This document shows, one piece after another, positions 33,098 through 43,755 of a DNA stretch of 64,000 bases. This DNA is from Dactylonectria macrodidyma (taxonomy: Eukaryota > Ascomycota > Sordariomycetes > Hypocreales > Nectriaceae). The notes under the pieces are model-generated. The model made no database searches and was not told the DNA's origin. It was given only the letters and a program-made list of their open reading frames with translations. The position numbers and the translations under genes are program-made. Each line of letters begins with the position of its first letter. Within the stretch, counting starts at the first letter, position 1. The stretch is from assembly GCA_020744425.1 (NCBI GenBank), contig JAGMUV010000003.1:4154001-4218000 (forward strand), read 5' to 3'.

Positions 33098-34015
33098 TCA
33101 TTGACTTCCTAAAGCTTTTGCTATCGCTGCCTTAGCAGCTTCAACTGGCATATCTTCCAGTGGCCTCTCCATCCAAAGAACCTCCTGAGCAACCCCCTGA
33201 TGAATCATGGAAACTGTCCCCGGAATCACTTTCCAGCCCTTGCTCTCAGAGAGCTCATAAAAGTCAGTGATAATGTTTGGATGATAGCACATCTCCAAAA
33301 CAAAGCCCTTCGTCTCCCTCTCCAGAAACTCCCGGACGATTTTGCGAGCCAATATCTCCCCTTCTGTGCGAGGAGGAAAGTTTGGGACTGTACCGACAAG
33401 CAGAACCGGTGTACTAAGGCTCTTCACGTCCTCGACAGATGAGACATATGTCAAACTGGGTCCACCCTCAAGACCAGCAAACGATTCGATCACAGCAACC
33501 GCCTCTTCCTTTAGACGGTTCACCAAGTAGATCTCTGATGCCCCGAGCCATTTGTGTAACGCATAAACGGCGCTCCTACATGCACCGCCACCCCCTACGA
33601 CCATTGCGGGCCTTCCTGTGCTCTGTGACAAAACGCCAGGAAAAGATTGTAAAAAGGCTTCGCGAACGCCGATGCAGTCGGTGTTTGTGCCAATAAACTT
33701 CTTTTCATTCGTGACGGCATCTTTCCGAATGTAAATAGTATTGATGGCTCCAATGGCCCATCCTTCTTCAGTCACGTCATCACACTCCTTAATCCAAGCA
33801 ACCTTGTGCGGCATTGTGACAGCCGCACCAACACAATTATCAGCCTTGAGCTTGGGCAGAAAGTCCGCCTTGTCGGTGGACTCAATGAGCTGGTATGTCC
33901 AAGGCACATTGAAACTTTGGAAGATGGTTGAGTGTAGGAGGGGAGCAAGTGAATGTTTGAGAGGATAGCCAAAGAGGTATGTGTAGCGAGGTTTTTGGAG
34001 TACGTCTTGATCCAT
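33098..34015 (-). CDS. Quinate/shikimate dehydrogenase family protein, paralogue 1
   Basis: Stand-alone shikimate/quinate dehydrogenase, 305 aa, single exon, interconverting quinate and 3-dehydroquinate or shikimate and 3-dehydroshikimate with NAD(P). The substrate-binding half has FGYPLKHSLAPLLHS, AVTMPHKVAW with the catalytic lysine, GAINTIY and GTNTDCIG with the catalytic aspartate. The nucleotide half has VVGGGGACRSAVYAL and LVNRLKEEAVAV; the region after NR lacks the NRT signature of NADPH-dependent enzymes. Late MIHQGVAQE supplies the conserved glutamine. The start at 34015 was chosen because it lies 11 codons before the conserved TYLFGYP block; the frame extends upstream without homology. 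All key residues are present, so it should be active. Unlike its cluster mates, it has no clear CGG-N12-CCG site upstream. Confidence 0.9.
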   Translation of the reverse strand: MDQDVLQKPRYTYLFGYPLKHSLAPLLHSTIFQSFNVPWTYQLIESTDKADFLPKLKADNCVGAAVTMPHKVAWIKECDDVTEEGWAIGAINTIYIRKDAVTNEKKFIGTNTDCIGVREAFLQSFPGVLSQSTGRPAMVVGGGGACRSAVYALHKWLGASEIYLVNRLKEEAVAVIESFAGLEGGPSLTYVSSVEDVKSLSTPVLLVGTVPNFPPRTEGEILARKIVREFLERETKGFVLEMCYHPNIITDFYELSESKGWKVIPGTVSMIHQGVAQEVLWMERPLEDMPVEAAKAAIAKALGSQ

Positions 34016-34638
34016 TGCGAATAGCGTATGTATGGTGTTATGGTGGTGGTAAGTGATCTGTGCACAACTGATTGACCAAGAGTCTAGTTTCCGGTGATCA
34101 GTATTAGTCACACCAAAATTCTGGCTCCTTATGACTATTATATGTTGTAGTCACTTGTGGGTCAGCGTTACAAAATACCTTAGCTTCTACCTAGCGGCGA
34201 AAATGACTTTATCGGCAATGAGCCTGACGTTTACATCTGGTAGCTGCATGAGTAAAGGCACGCGGGGATCTCTTTGCGCGTTGAAACTTTAGCCGTTTAG
34301 TGCGATGGAGCTCTCGTAGCGGTTTGGGTGATGTCGGCTTCTCCTTACCTTTCGCACTTTGGTGAGCACCGGCTTCATTTACTAATTGCATCAATACGTT
34401 ACTTGTCTTGGTGGGCTGACTGAGAATCTAGTTGTAGGGTCCATCAAGATGTAAAATCTCAACTATCGGTTTTACGGAGAAGCAATGTATGCATCTCGCC
34501 ATCTAGTTGCTCGGGCTCTATATCCGCAGGCAGTGATGCGGGTATCAGTACTTTTAATGATAGTAAGAAAAATGCAAAGAACTCGGAGCCTCTACATAAT
34601 AAACCAGATGATTAAGTTCGTAACTATCTATACCTAAT
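34016..34638. other. Intergenic region between dehydrogenase 1 and the SnoaL-like gene
   Basis: No supported gene. The only CGG-rich spot is at about 34194-34215, where two CGG triplets occur in the same orientation rather than as an inverted pair. Confidence 0.5.
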
Positions 34639-35403
34639 CTATATCTCAATTTCCTCGCCTTCTAGCCACCGTTTCGCCAGCCAGTACAACAGGTCATGCT
34701 TTTCCAGATTCGTAGTCCCTACATGGCGCCTATGACCGGGCATACCCAGCAGCACCTTAACCCCCATGGTAGCCTCTTGCCAATATGCGAGATATCTATA
34801 GCCCGGGGGATATGTCTTCAATTTGGCTTCATCAACTGGTGGGAACTTCGCAGGATTGGCAGGGATCATCTTGTCCTTCTCGTACCAGTGACGGACAAGA
34901 CGAGCACCCCAACGCCCGTCAATCTTCTCAAAGAAAAAGCAGAAACGACAGTCCGCTTCAACGTCAAATTCCGAACCCTCAACTTCGAAACGTTGGGTAA
35001 TTGTTGCCTTCAACTTGGTGACGGCATGAGTTCCCTCGGGGTTGATGTCCGTGCTCGTACCGTGGCATCGGTGCATAATGAAGGCGCCTTTATCCATTCC
35101 AGCTTTAGAGGCAGCGATGAAGTCTTCGTATGCTACTCGACCTGACCAAGTTGTGTAAACGTAGGCGCCCGGGTGAAAGATGGATTCAAAATTCTGCCAC
35201 TCGCAAGCATCTCTGTGTTGAATGTCAGAATGGTAACATGAACTTTAGCCCAGACTGCTAACGAGGGAGCTTTACCTGTAAGACGGCCAGCCTTCAGCGA
35301 GCTCTCGGAGTTTTAGCCTCTCCAAAACCAGATGATCTGGGCCATTGTTGCGAATGGCAGCATCGGGCCTCGAGCCAGTGGGAAGACTGTGAAGATTGAC
35401 CAT
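34639..35403 (-). CDS. SnoaL/NTF2-like protein in the quinate cluster
   Basis: Small alpha+beta-barrel protein, 233 aa, from minus-strand segments 35403-35276 and 35212-34639. The SnoaL-type fold is suggested by an N-terminal helix ([20 protein letters not shown]), then [41 protein letters not shown], the strands [20 protein letters not shown] and [20 protein letters not shown]. The [16 protein letters not shown] segment places an acidic/aromatic set where SnoaL dehydratases and isomerases keep their catalytic pair. It is divergent from the type II dehydroquinase gene and shares the promoter with the 22-bp palindrome at 35658, so co-regulation with quinate catabolism is likely. It could process a ring intermediate, but its reaction is unknown; it is not part of the qut/qa clusters that I know. 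Confidence 0.82.
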
Positions 35404-35657
35404 GTTTGTTTGAATCTAATTTATGATGCTAGCAGTTGGTAGATATTCTGTGTATCTTGCGCAAAGCTCGGAACACGGCAAAGAACTTGCTGGGCAGTGT
35501 CTTCTAGTTACTTAACTCAAGGCTGATTCAATGTGCTCGGAATAACACTCTTCCGTAGAAGTGTGACTGGCTCACAAGACATGTCACTCCACTGCAGTGA
35601 GATTAGCATTGAAGTATTCCTTAGATCCTTCTGTTCGATTCCGAATGCTCTCAGGGT

Positions 35658-35679
35658 GGCGGGTGAAGTCTTTGCCGCC
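35658..35679. promoter_or_regulatory. GGCGG-N12-CCGCC operator, dehydroquinase/SnoaL divergent promoter
   Basis: 22-bp inverted repeat with spacer GTGAAGTCTTTG, 156 bp before the dehydroquinase ATG and 254 bp before the SnoaL-like ATG. The right half (AAGTCTTTGCCGCC) is nearly identical to the reverse complement of the site at 40635. Confidence 0.65.
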
Positions 35680-35835
35680 TGACAAGGACCATACTAAACC
35701 CGAAGTGTAACTCCAATGGTGACAGCCGAAACACCTCAAATAATATTCTCACGAGGATTGAACGCAATCTTTTCCTTCAGGTACTAAGATCACCTTACCT
35801 TTACTCACCCTTTTCGGGCTCCGATACCAGCAATC

Positions 35836-36270
35836 ATGGGTAAATCCATTCTCCTCATCAATGGCCCAAACCTCAATCTTCTCGGCACCCGGGAACCCCA
35901 CATCTACGGAGATACTTCCTTAGAGCAACTCGAGAAGAATTCGAAAGAACATGCTCAGTCCCTCGGAGCCGATTTACAGACTTTCCAAGCCAACTCAGAG
36001 GGCGCCATCATCGACCGTATACACGCAGCGAGGGGCAACGTTGACGTGATTGTCATCAACCCAGCGGCATATACGCACACCAGCGTCGGTCTGCGTGATG
36101 CTCTCGCCGGCGTAAACATTCCCTTCATAGAGTTGCACATCAGCAACACACACACGCGGGAGTCGTTTCGGCATCACAGCTATTTGAGCGATAAAGCGGT
36201 GGCAGTCATCATGGGGCTTGGGCTACATGGATATAAGTACGCGATTGATCACGCGATAAACAATATGTAG
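35836..36270 (+). CDS. qutE: Type II 3-dehydroquinate dehydratase (catabolic)
   Basis: Converts 3-dehydroquinate to 3-dehydroshikimate in quinate catabolism; 144 aa, a dodecameric cytosolic enzyme in this family. All active-site landmarks are present: [17 protein letters not shown] with R19 and Y24 of the flexible lid, N75 ([18 protein letters not shown], with H81), and E99-L-H101 ([19 protein letters not shown]) carrying the catalytic histidine. Length and motif spacing match the family exactly. Single exon; the start is the first ATG, directly before [10 protein letters not shown]. The GGCGG-N12-CCGCC site upstream marks it as part of the quinate regulon. Symbol by functional equivalence to Aspergillus qutE / Neurospora qa-2. 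Confidence 0.96.
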   Translation: MGKSILLINGPNLNLLGTREPHIYGDTSLEQLEKNSKEHAQSLGADLQTFQANSEGAIIDRIHAARGNVDVIVINPAAYTHTSVGLRDALAGVNIPFIELHISNTHTRESFRHHSYLSDKAVAVIMGLGLHGYKYAIDHAINNM

Positions 36271-36496
36271 ACATGGAGGCTTGTATCTAATAGCGGAATA
36301 GACAATTAGAGAAACTGTGTTGGAGACATGTCAATAAATGGACCGTTCAATTTGCACCTAGCGCCAAAAAATGTTCAATCGAATAATCAGAATGTAGCAG
36401 CATTGGAGGACTTGATTAATTGACTTCCCTTGGGATCTCAGTATTGTCTATACTCTATGAGATTCAAGCTCTAGAGGAGAAATGTCTACATAATAA

Positions 36497-37393
36497 TTAC
36501 ATGTTGGCCTTGACTTTCGCCTGCATTGCAGCCCGCATGATTTGAACTGGAGCCTGCTCTCCCGTCCATATCTCAAACTGCGCATATGCCTGTTCCTCCA
36601 GAACATCAATTCCTCTGTAAATGCTCCAACCTGGGTGCCGCCCAGCGGCAGTCATCATCCCTGTAACTTGAGGCCGATACGCCATCTCCACCAAGACTCC
36701 CTCTCCCGTCCCGGAAAACAACTTGTCTGGAATCTTGTCCTCCCCAAGATCATCAGCTGGCACGCACGCAATAACTAGCCGGATAGGAGCATCTTGCGCT
36801 TTAGCAACCTCCTGAAGTGATGAGAACGTGCGGGCTCGCATATCGGGGAACTGGGATGCTAGATGTTCCGCATTAGAGACGGTCCTGTTGATGACGATGA
36901 GGTCTTGGACGCCCAGAGTTTGGATGGCATAGCAGGCAGCTCGAGCGGCGCCTCCGGCCCCGAGTACCACGGCCACCGAGGATGATAAGTCTCGAATGCT
37001 AGATCTCTCGATACACCTCTTGATTCCGACCCAGTCTGTGTTTTCTCCGTGCAGCAACCGTTTACCACTGACATTTTGAACAACGACAGTGTTGATAGCT
37101 CCGATTTTTTCCGCACGTTCCGAAACAGAATTAAGCAGCTTGCCGATTTGTAATTTGTGTGGGAAAGTTACGGAGGCGCCGCCAAAATCTGGACTGCGAA
37201 TGGTACGTTCTACCGTCTCATCGACCTGCTCGCTTTCCTGGATCTGATAGTAATTGGATAGCCCAAGAGCTTTGAAACCGGCGTTATGCAGTGTGGGGGA
37301 CAAGGAGTGCGCAATATTGTGGCCAAATATGTAAAATTGCTTCTTTGCAGGATGGATATCTTGTCCATTCAGTTGTTCTGATGATTGAGCCAT
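36497..37393 (-). CDS. Shikimate dehydrogenase family protein, paralogue 2
   Basis: Second stand-alone dehydrogenase, 298 aa from the ATG at 37393 (321 aa if the upstream in-frame ATG at 37462 is used). Motifs: FGHNIAHSLSPTLHN, SVTFPHKLQ with the catalytic lysine, GAINTVV, GENTDWVG with the catalytic aspartate, VVLGAGGAARAACYA and VINRTVSNAEHLA. The NRT signature after the fifth strand is the usual mark of NADPH preference. The C-terminal QAYAQFEIWTGEQAPVQIMR closely follows the dehydrogenase domain of fungal AROM and of the repressor next door, so it may derive from an AROM-type domain rather than from the qutB lineage. It probably favours shikimate. A near-match operator (37578) precedes it. 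Confidence 0.9.
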   Translation of the reverse strand: MAQSSEQLNGQDIHPAKKQFYIFGHNIAHSLSPTLHNAGFKALGLSNYYQIQESEQVDETVERTIRSPDFGGASVTFPHKLQIGKLLNSVSERAEKIGAINTVVVQNVSGKRLLHGENTDWVGIKRCIERSSIRDLSSSVAVVLGAGGAARAACYAIQTLGVQDLIVINRTVSNAEHLASQFPDMRARTFSSLQEVAKAQDAPIRLVIACVPADDLGEDKIPDKLFSGTGEGVLVEMAYRPQVTGMMTAAGRHPGWSIYRGIDVLEEQAYAQFEIWTGEQAPVQIMRAAMQAKVKANM

Positions 37394-37815
37394 CGTGTGT
37401 TCCTGGGGGGTGCTATACAGATCAAGGCTGGGGCTCGAAAGAAGGGATGAAAGCAACCACAATGACGAAAATGATGCAGAGGGCGGGTATATTAGGTAGT
37501 CACATTGTTTACAGGCAGAAGTGAGATTAACTCATTGCAATCGCATCTCCCGGATCCTAACCGTAGCTGGAGAACATGGTGGGAAAGATCTTTGCCGGCC
37601 CAGAAGCGGAGCCCTTGAACGCTTAGACACTGGAATCTCGGCTCGAAAGAGGTCAACCTCTCGGGTATTCATCTAGATCAACTTACATGGGTTCCACAAC
37701 GCATTCGTCTCATATTCTCAAATGGAATGCAATCATCTAGGCTACATATACCACATCTTTTACCCCAAGTACGCAAGTGAAGCGCCAGGCTTTAGTACAC
37801 AGAACGGCTTACAAA
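37394..37815. other. Intergenic region with a quinate-type operator
   Basis: No gene. Contains the near-match operator at 37578-37599 before dehydrogenase 2 and the 3' end of the repressor gene. Confidence 0.5.
37578..37599. promoter_or_regulatory. Variant operator GGTGG-N12-CCGGC before dehydrogenase 2
   Basis: Same length and position class as the other sites, 185 bp upstream of the start at 37393; spacer GAAAGATCTTTG is itself palindromic (AAAGATCTTT). One base of the left CGG core is changed to TGG. Confidence 0.45.
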
Positions 37816-40500
37816 TTAAGTTGGCATCTCTAGGATAGTGGCCGCTTGACCCATCCTCTTGTTATATGCTTGAAAGACTTCCCTCCTCATGAGTCTTGCC
37901 GGTGCCCTCCTTGTCGTAAACTGCTCAAACTGCATCATAGCTTGCTCCGGAAGAACTTGAAGACCGTCGACAGCTATCCATCCCTCATCGCTCAGCCTGC
38001 GTACTTGTTGCAGCAGCGGTGTTTCGAGTGGAGTGTATGAAAGCTAAAGCAAGTTTGACATCACGTCAGCCATATGTCAGCATGCCTTCTGGGTTCAGGC
38101 TCTCACCTCAACCACAACACCACCAGTCGGACTCGATAGCCAGTGTTGCGGTATGCTTGTATTGACAGAGCATTGTCCGTCGAGATCTCGGGTGGCAACG
38201 CAAGAAACAACAATAGTTGGAGGGCTTGCATCTTCCGGCCATGGCTCCTCCTTCGAGTTTACCACCCTGAAAATGGGAGGTAATATGTGATCTGGGCTTT
38301 CGCTGCTTCCGTTGCTTTGCTCGAGCTCCGTTCCTCCCTCTTCACAGTTCCCATTGAATGACCGGCCGTAAAACTGCTTAACAAGCTCTACTGCTCTGTG
38401 ACGTGAGCGATTTTGCACAAAGATATGCTTAACGCCAAGCCGGATTAGGGCGTACGCAGCAGCGCGAGCCATACCTCCAGCGCCAAGGATGAGTCCTGTC
38501 GTTCGCCGCCTTACAGCATTGATAGGGGACAGATTTCGACGGATACATGTATGTATCCCGATCCAGTCAGTGTTTTCCCCAAAGAGCGTCATAGTTGGTC
38601 CAGATCGATTCCTATTGAGCAGGGAGTCGATAGACGGCGATTTTAAACATAGTAAGGTGTTAACAGCTCCGATAGCCTTAGCTTCGTCACTCATAAAGTC
38701 CAACATGGGGATCACGTCACTCTTGAAAGGGGCTGTTATACTCGCTCCACCAAAGTCTGGATCTTTAATCAACTCCCGAAGCCCGTTTAGAGAATCGTGG
38801 AGAAAGATATCGTATCGGTGTGGCATGCCAAATAACTTGAAAGCGGCGTTGTGCATTGCGGGCGACAGACTTTGCGAGACGTTATTTCCATAGATGCCAA
38901 AGTACTGCTTGTCAAGAATCCAAGATGAAAAAAGTGCTTTCTGGGCTTCCTGGACTGTCAAGAGCGATTTTGCGGCACATGTTGGTGCTGTACTTCGCAC
39001 AAGGGGATGGGTTACCGGGCACAGAGTCGAGTTGAGATAGCAAGACATGCGTCCCAAGTCGCCCGTATTATAGGCAATAACAGGGATCGTGTATTCTTGG
39101 GAGGCTTTTACTTGGTGAATAAAGTGTTGAGCCGCGAAGTTATCTGCCATGGACGTAGCCTCCTGGCAAATGCGAACGATGTCGCATCTTAACCTCTCAG
39201 CTCGACGAACAAGCTCGAATCTCTTTGGAGAGTTCCAGCCGTTCTTCTCAGCTTTTGTGACCGTGTAATGACCTAGGATCTTGGTATGGCCTTTCAAATT
39301 CGTCAATTGCCGGATTCGTTCTTCCCCGAATCTAAGGTCGACACAAATATATTCAGGCGCAAGCCGCAGTCCATGGTGCAGGAGCCTGAAATAGGTGTCC
39401 TGGTCGGAAATCGCAGTTGTAGAGTCGTTCTGCCGTGAGGAAACTGTATCAAGAGCTATGTTATACAGCATTGGAAGGCGGATATTTCTTTTTGTCAAGT
39501 AAACTTGTCGGCTTATGCGGTCTAGAATTGTATCGTCGAAGACCGCTCCTTCTTGGCAAAGGGTTGACATTGGTATTGTCAGTTCGATCGCATCCGCCTC
39601 CAGGTCTACCCCGCGGAGTTTAGGGCCAAGGGTTTCCAGGGTTGACAACGGCAAGTTCAAAGCGTAGGTGAAGTTCCTTGACTCCAGAGGTAGAGAAGAC
39701 AGGGCATGGTGCGCTTGGTATTTATAATACTGGTCGTTTCGCCTCGTGATACCGTATACAAGATGAAGAAAATCCTCCTCGATATTCTTGAGCACAAGCG
39801 ACTTGGGAGACTGATCGCCAGATAAAGAGACGAGCTCTGGGTCATGTAACGGGGTGTCGAGTATATTATAGAATTCAAATGTCGACAGCGATCGGTAAGC
39901 TGGTCCGACACGTCGAATGAGATTTCCGATGGCCTCAACATCCCACACCCGCAAATGGTGCCGAATCTCGTCGGCATCTCGCATGATGTAGATTATTGGA
40001 TGATCCTTCGAAAACTCGACAAGCCATTCCTTGCCAGTGCCCTCCACTGCTCCAGGCCCGCACACGATAACCGCACCAGTCGGATTGTCAAAAAGCATGG
40101 ACCGTAGTAATCTCAGTTCCTCGCGACGATATTCGGCGAGTCCGTGGCTGGACTTGTAAGCTGCTCGTGATAGGCCAGTGGCCTTGTAGAAGAATTGATC
40201 GGCATCGAGAAGTCGGAAGCCAAGGGCGCTTGAGGCTATCACCGCCAAAGTCGACGTGCCAGCACCTCGCATGCCAATGAGCGCGATTGAAGCGGATGCA
40301 TCGTACTCCAGCAAGCTTCGTATTCCATTCCAATTTCGTGATTTTCCCACTGGAGATGGACGGGGGCTTGGAGACCTGGAAATGAGTATATCTGGGGATC
40401 CGGGTTGAGTGGGCTGGTCCGTGGCTGGTGCGCAGACCTGCGAAGCCACCCCAGATTCAGTGAGCATACCGTAGGTAGGCAAAGAGCTAAGAAGTGACAA
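37816..40500 (-). CDS. qutR: Quinate pathway repressor, AROM-derived (shikimate kinase-, dehydroquinase- and dehydrogenase-like domains)
   Basis: Regulatory protein of 873 aa equivalent to QUTR/QA-1S, which arose from the last three AROM domains and keeps the pathway off without quinate. Minus-strand segments 40500-38107 and 38043-37816 close in frame; the second exon encodes the C-terminal tail ([20 protein letters not shown]). Kinase-like domain at about 60-235: the P-loop reads GMRGAGTST (76-84), so the ATP-binding lysine is replaced. Dehydroquinase-like domain at about 240-520: [10 protein letters not shown] where the Schiff-base lysine is expected, and [12 protein letters not shown]. Dehydrogenase-like domain from about 545: [46 protein letters not shown]. 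Two of three active sites look dead, supporting a regulator. Divergent from the activator gene across a 22-bp palindrome. Confidence 0.93.
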
Positions 40501-40634
40501 GATAGTTGTTTTTTGAGTGCATCACAGACAAAATGCTGAGCTCACGATATCTTTGCAATAGATAGAGTGGTCACATCACCAAATCTTGGCGCCTTCAGCT
40601 TCTCCCTGATGATCATCTTGACCAATCAGCTTGA

Positions 40635-40656
40635 GGCGGCAAAGACTTCTGCCGCC
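40635..40656. promoter_or_regulatory. GGCGG-N12-CCGCC operator, repressor/activator divergent promoter
   Basis: 22-bp inverted repeat with 7-bp perfect arms (GGCGGCA and TGCCGCC), spacer CAAAGACTTCTG; 135 bp before the repressor ATG and 140 bp before the activator ATG at 40796. Suggests autoregulation of both control genes. Confidence 0.7.
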
Positions 40657-40795
40657 TTGCACGCAGAGGAAATGCGGGGTCCAGCAAGGATGTTACCACA
40701 ATAGGCAAGGATCGGTTCTCGACGCTCCCTTGAACCACCTCAGACTCGAGATTGACGACATAGTCTAAGCATCCAAAGACTATCATGGATGGGCA

Positions 40796-43347
40796 TTGCC
40801 AATTTCTAAACGCGGCATCCTGGTTTTCAGCATGGAGACGAACGCTCGCAACAATGTCAAGGTCAAACCCCGGTTAGACCCCCACGAGAACATAGGAGTA
40901 CCAAGATACGCAAAACGACCCAGAACTGAGGTCGACGACTCAGATGAAGGCTCTTCTAGCAAAGTTCGACATCGCGTCACCCGAGCCTGTGACGAGTGCC
41001 GCAGACGAAAAGACCGCTGTGATGGCCAACTTCCCGCTTGTGGGGCATGCCTTAAAGGGGGCCGTTCATGCAGTTACGGGCCGTCCAAGAAGCGAGGACT
41101 GCGCACAGGCTATGTCAGAACTCTTGAGGTCTTACTAGGACTCATTTTCAGTACCATCGAGAACAGTGAGGCTTGGATATGCGGACTTCTCGAGGGCAAC
41201 GTTGAGCCCATCGATTTTCGGCCATCAGCTCCAGGAACACATATCTCAACCGGAGCGGCGGTTGACTTCTTGCTTGAGGCTTGGCGCAAGGGCTCAGTTG
41301 CGAAGCAAGCTGAGAAGCTCTTGACCCAGCATGAAGCAGGCGATGATGAAGATGAGGGCACTGAGTCGACAAGTTACTTTGATATCAGGGTATCCGAAGC
41401 CCTTGACTCGTGTGCAGCTCAGAAAGGTTCTATGGCGTCGGTGGGCTGCGACCCAGAGGCTCCTTTGAGTCCGATGAATACCGACACAACGCCCGCAGCA
41501 GAGGTACCCGTGGACCCAGGCACAACTCCAACCAGAATTCATCCGTCTTTTCTCTCTCCTGATGATGGACAATTACCACCTGGTGGGCCTACCAGCTTTC
41601 CTTCGAAACCAGTTGCTAGTGTAGGTCCTGGTGAATCTCTCATGCCAGATCTCCCTAGCCACTGGCCGTACCTCCTAGACGTCTACTTCGAAACCACTCA
41701 TTGTTGGTTTCCAATCGCACAAAAACATGAGCTGTTACGGATAGCCTACACTTTGGCAAGCAGCAACACCAGTACTGCTACCACCGGCTCACTTTCCTCA
41801 GGAGACTCAGCGTTCCTTCACGCTGCCCTATCATACGCGTCGCACCAATCTACTTCACTCCCCAGCTCTTCCAAGCCATCCTTCATCAATCAACATGATA
41901 CCAAGTCATTACACGCCTTGACACATGGCCCCCTCTTCGCAGATCCGGCGACATACGATGTCGGACATGTCCGAGCTTTCCTGCTGCTATCATTGCTCGA
42001 GATGGATCGAGAACTCTGGACTGCATCTTGGGTTGCAATTGGTCGCGCTGTCTATACAGCAGCCTCTGTTGGTCTCTTGCCTAACCGTCGGGCAAAAAGG
42101 AACGAATCTTACGATGATGGAGCCAGACGGACACTCCTGGGTTGCGTCATATTAGAAAGCATCATTTCGGCCAGACTCAACGTCGCGCCGTACTTTCATG
42201 CTTCAGACGTGTCATCCATCGGATCGCTTCAGATCAATGGAATCGAGGAGTGGGAGCCATGGCAACCCAAGATTCTACTTGGTAATGACGGTGCTTCAGA
42301 TCAACACAGAATCAATTTGCATACGCCTGGACATATTGTAAGCACCTTGAATCGACTGCTAGAGGTGATTGCTCCTCTCAATGAGTTTCTCCATCAACGA
42401 AGAAATTTCGCTGCAGACCGAAACCTTCATGAGCTCATTCAAAGTTGCCAACAACACTTGAGTTCCTTAAGTGATCTGCAAACTACCGTACGCATGCCTC
42501 CTCAAATTCTGAGCTTATGGATTGCCTCTGTCGCTGTATTCGAATGTGTCGCAGCTGAATGGACAATCTCATCCGGAACCGATGTAAATCGCCCAGATGG
42601 CTACTGGGCAAGCTTTGGGTGGCTCAGTCATATCCCAGAAGAACGCGTCCAGGTCATGGGCCGTTGCTCAGTTTCACCCATAGCCAAAGCTTGTTTGGTA
42701 TCGCTTGGCCAATCATTAGAGCGACAAGAGCTTCAACAAGTCGCAATCGGCGGTCAGAGCGAAATTGGGCCCCTGAGGAATATCATTACCCGGGTTCTGA
42801 CAGTACTGCATGATCCAATAGATCCGATGTACGCTACGTCTGGCAAAGAACCCTGCATTGATGCTATGCTGGATACCAGCCAATGTTTCGTTCCAAACCC
42901 AGCGAGTCAATTTCTCAATCCAATACCGCCTAAACATTCGAATACCCATGTACCAAGCGCATCAGTCGTAAACTTAGGAACACCTCTCCCTAGCTCAAAC
43001 AGTGATCCTCAAGCGAAAGTTCCGGGTCCCTCTTCACTCTCACAAGACCAAACTACAAATGATGCCACCATGACAATGCTCGGATTGGACCGAGACATTC
43101 CCTTCAGACCAACAGAAAATCCATCACAGGAAGATATAGATGATGATGGCCTTTTTGATAGCCTTGCTACACTTGATTCGACCGATTGGTGAGCCTTCTT
43201 CCTGGTGGCAGGGCAAACCCTCATTACATGTCCCAGTTGACTAATTTACTATGCAGGCTTGCCAACCCTCCTGAGTTCATGCAGCATCTCGGCGTTTTAG
43301 GGAACCCTCCGTCTGACATCGGAAATCTCTTTGACATGGATTACTGA
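40796..43347 (+). CDS. qutA: Quinate pathway activator, Zn2Cys6 type
   Basis: Nuclear activator of the quinate regulon, equivalent to QUTA/QA-1F; 827 aa from exons 40796-43188 and 43257-43347. Zinc cluster at C65, C68, C75, C82, C85 and C92 (ACDECRRRKDRC, then PACGACLKGGRSC), preceded by a basic region and followed by GLRTGYVRTLEVLLGLIF, the linker typical of this subfamily. Fungal regulatory domain from about 290 (LPSHWPYLLDVYFETTHCWF; DRELWTASWVAIGRAVYTAA). The acidic C-terminus (EDIDDDGLFDSLATLDSTDW, then the tail from exon 2, DIGNLFDMDY) looks like an activation domain. A start at 40832 (METNARN) is an alternative. The direct link to the divergent repressor and the shared operators is strong context. 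Symbol by family and locus. Confidence 0.93.
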
Positions 43348-43755
43348 GCCGAATTATGGTTACTACTGTATAAGCCAAGGCTAATTGAACACTGGGCGAA
43401 GTGGCATGTGCACTCCGAGGCGTTCGCATAGATCAGAATAGATGCGTGCTGAGGCCATTATGTGCGGTTTCCACGTACTAGGTAGTTTCAAGCCTGTGAG
43501 AAATCAGATATCTTGAATCCACCTTCGAAATGGCAGAGGTGTTCTGGGCTTTATCTATAATAATATTACATGTCAGAATCATTAAAGACCCAGTTTTTGG
43601 CGGAATAGGATTTTGCCGCCAACGCATCCGACGCGCGGCTTTTCAGTGACATGATTCCTCAACATTGATGCCTCGTAATAAGCATCGGTAGCTATCACTG
43701 TAGACCATCATATTCAACCATTCAGTTTTTTTATACCAAATTTTCCTTCGCAATC
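43348..43755. other. Intergenic region, promoter of the dehydroshikimate dehydratase gene
   Basis: No gene. Contains the 22-bp operator at 43599-43620 and a T-rich stretch ending at the ATG. Confidence 0.5.
43599..43620. promoter_or_regulatory. GGCGG-N12-CCGCC operator before dehydroshikimate dehydratase
   Basis: Spacer AATAGGATTTTG; ends 135 bp before the ATG at 43756. Confidence 0.65.

Noticed and set aside
34194..34215. Possible CGG-type operator before the first dehydrogenase paralogue
   Set aside because: The two CGG triplets are in direct orientation with wrong spacing; it does not match the CGG-N12-CCG pattern of the other sites.
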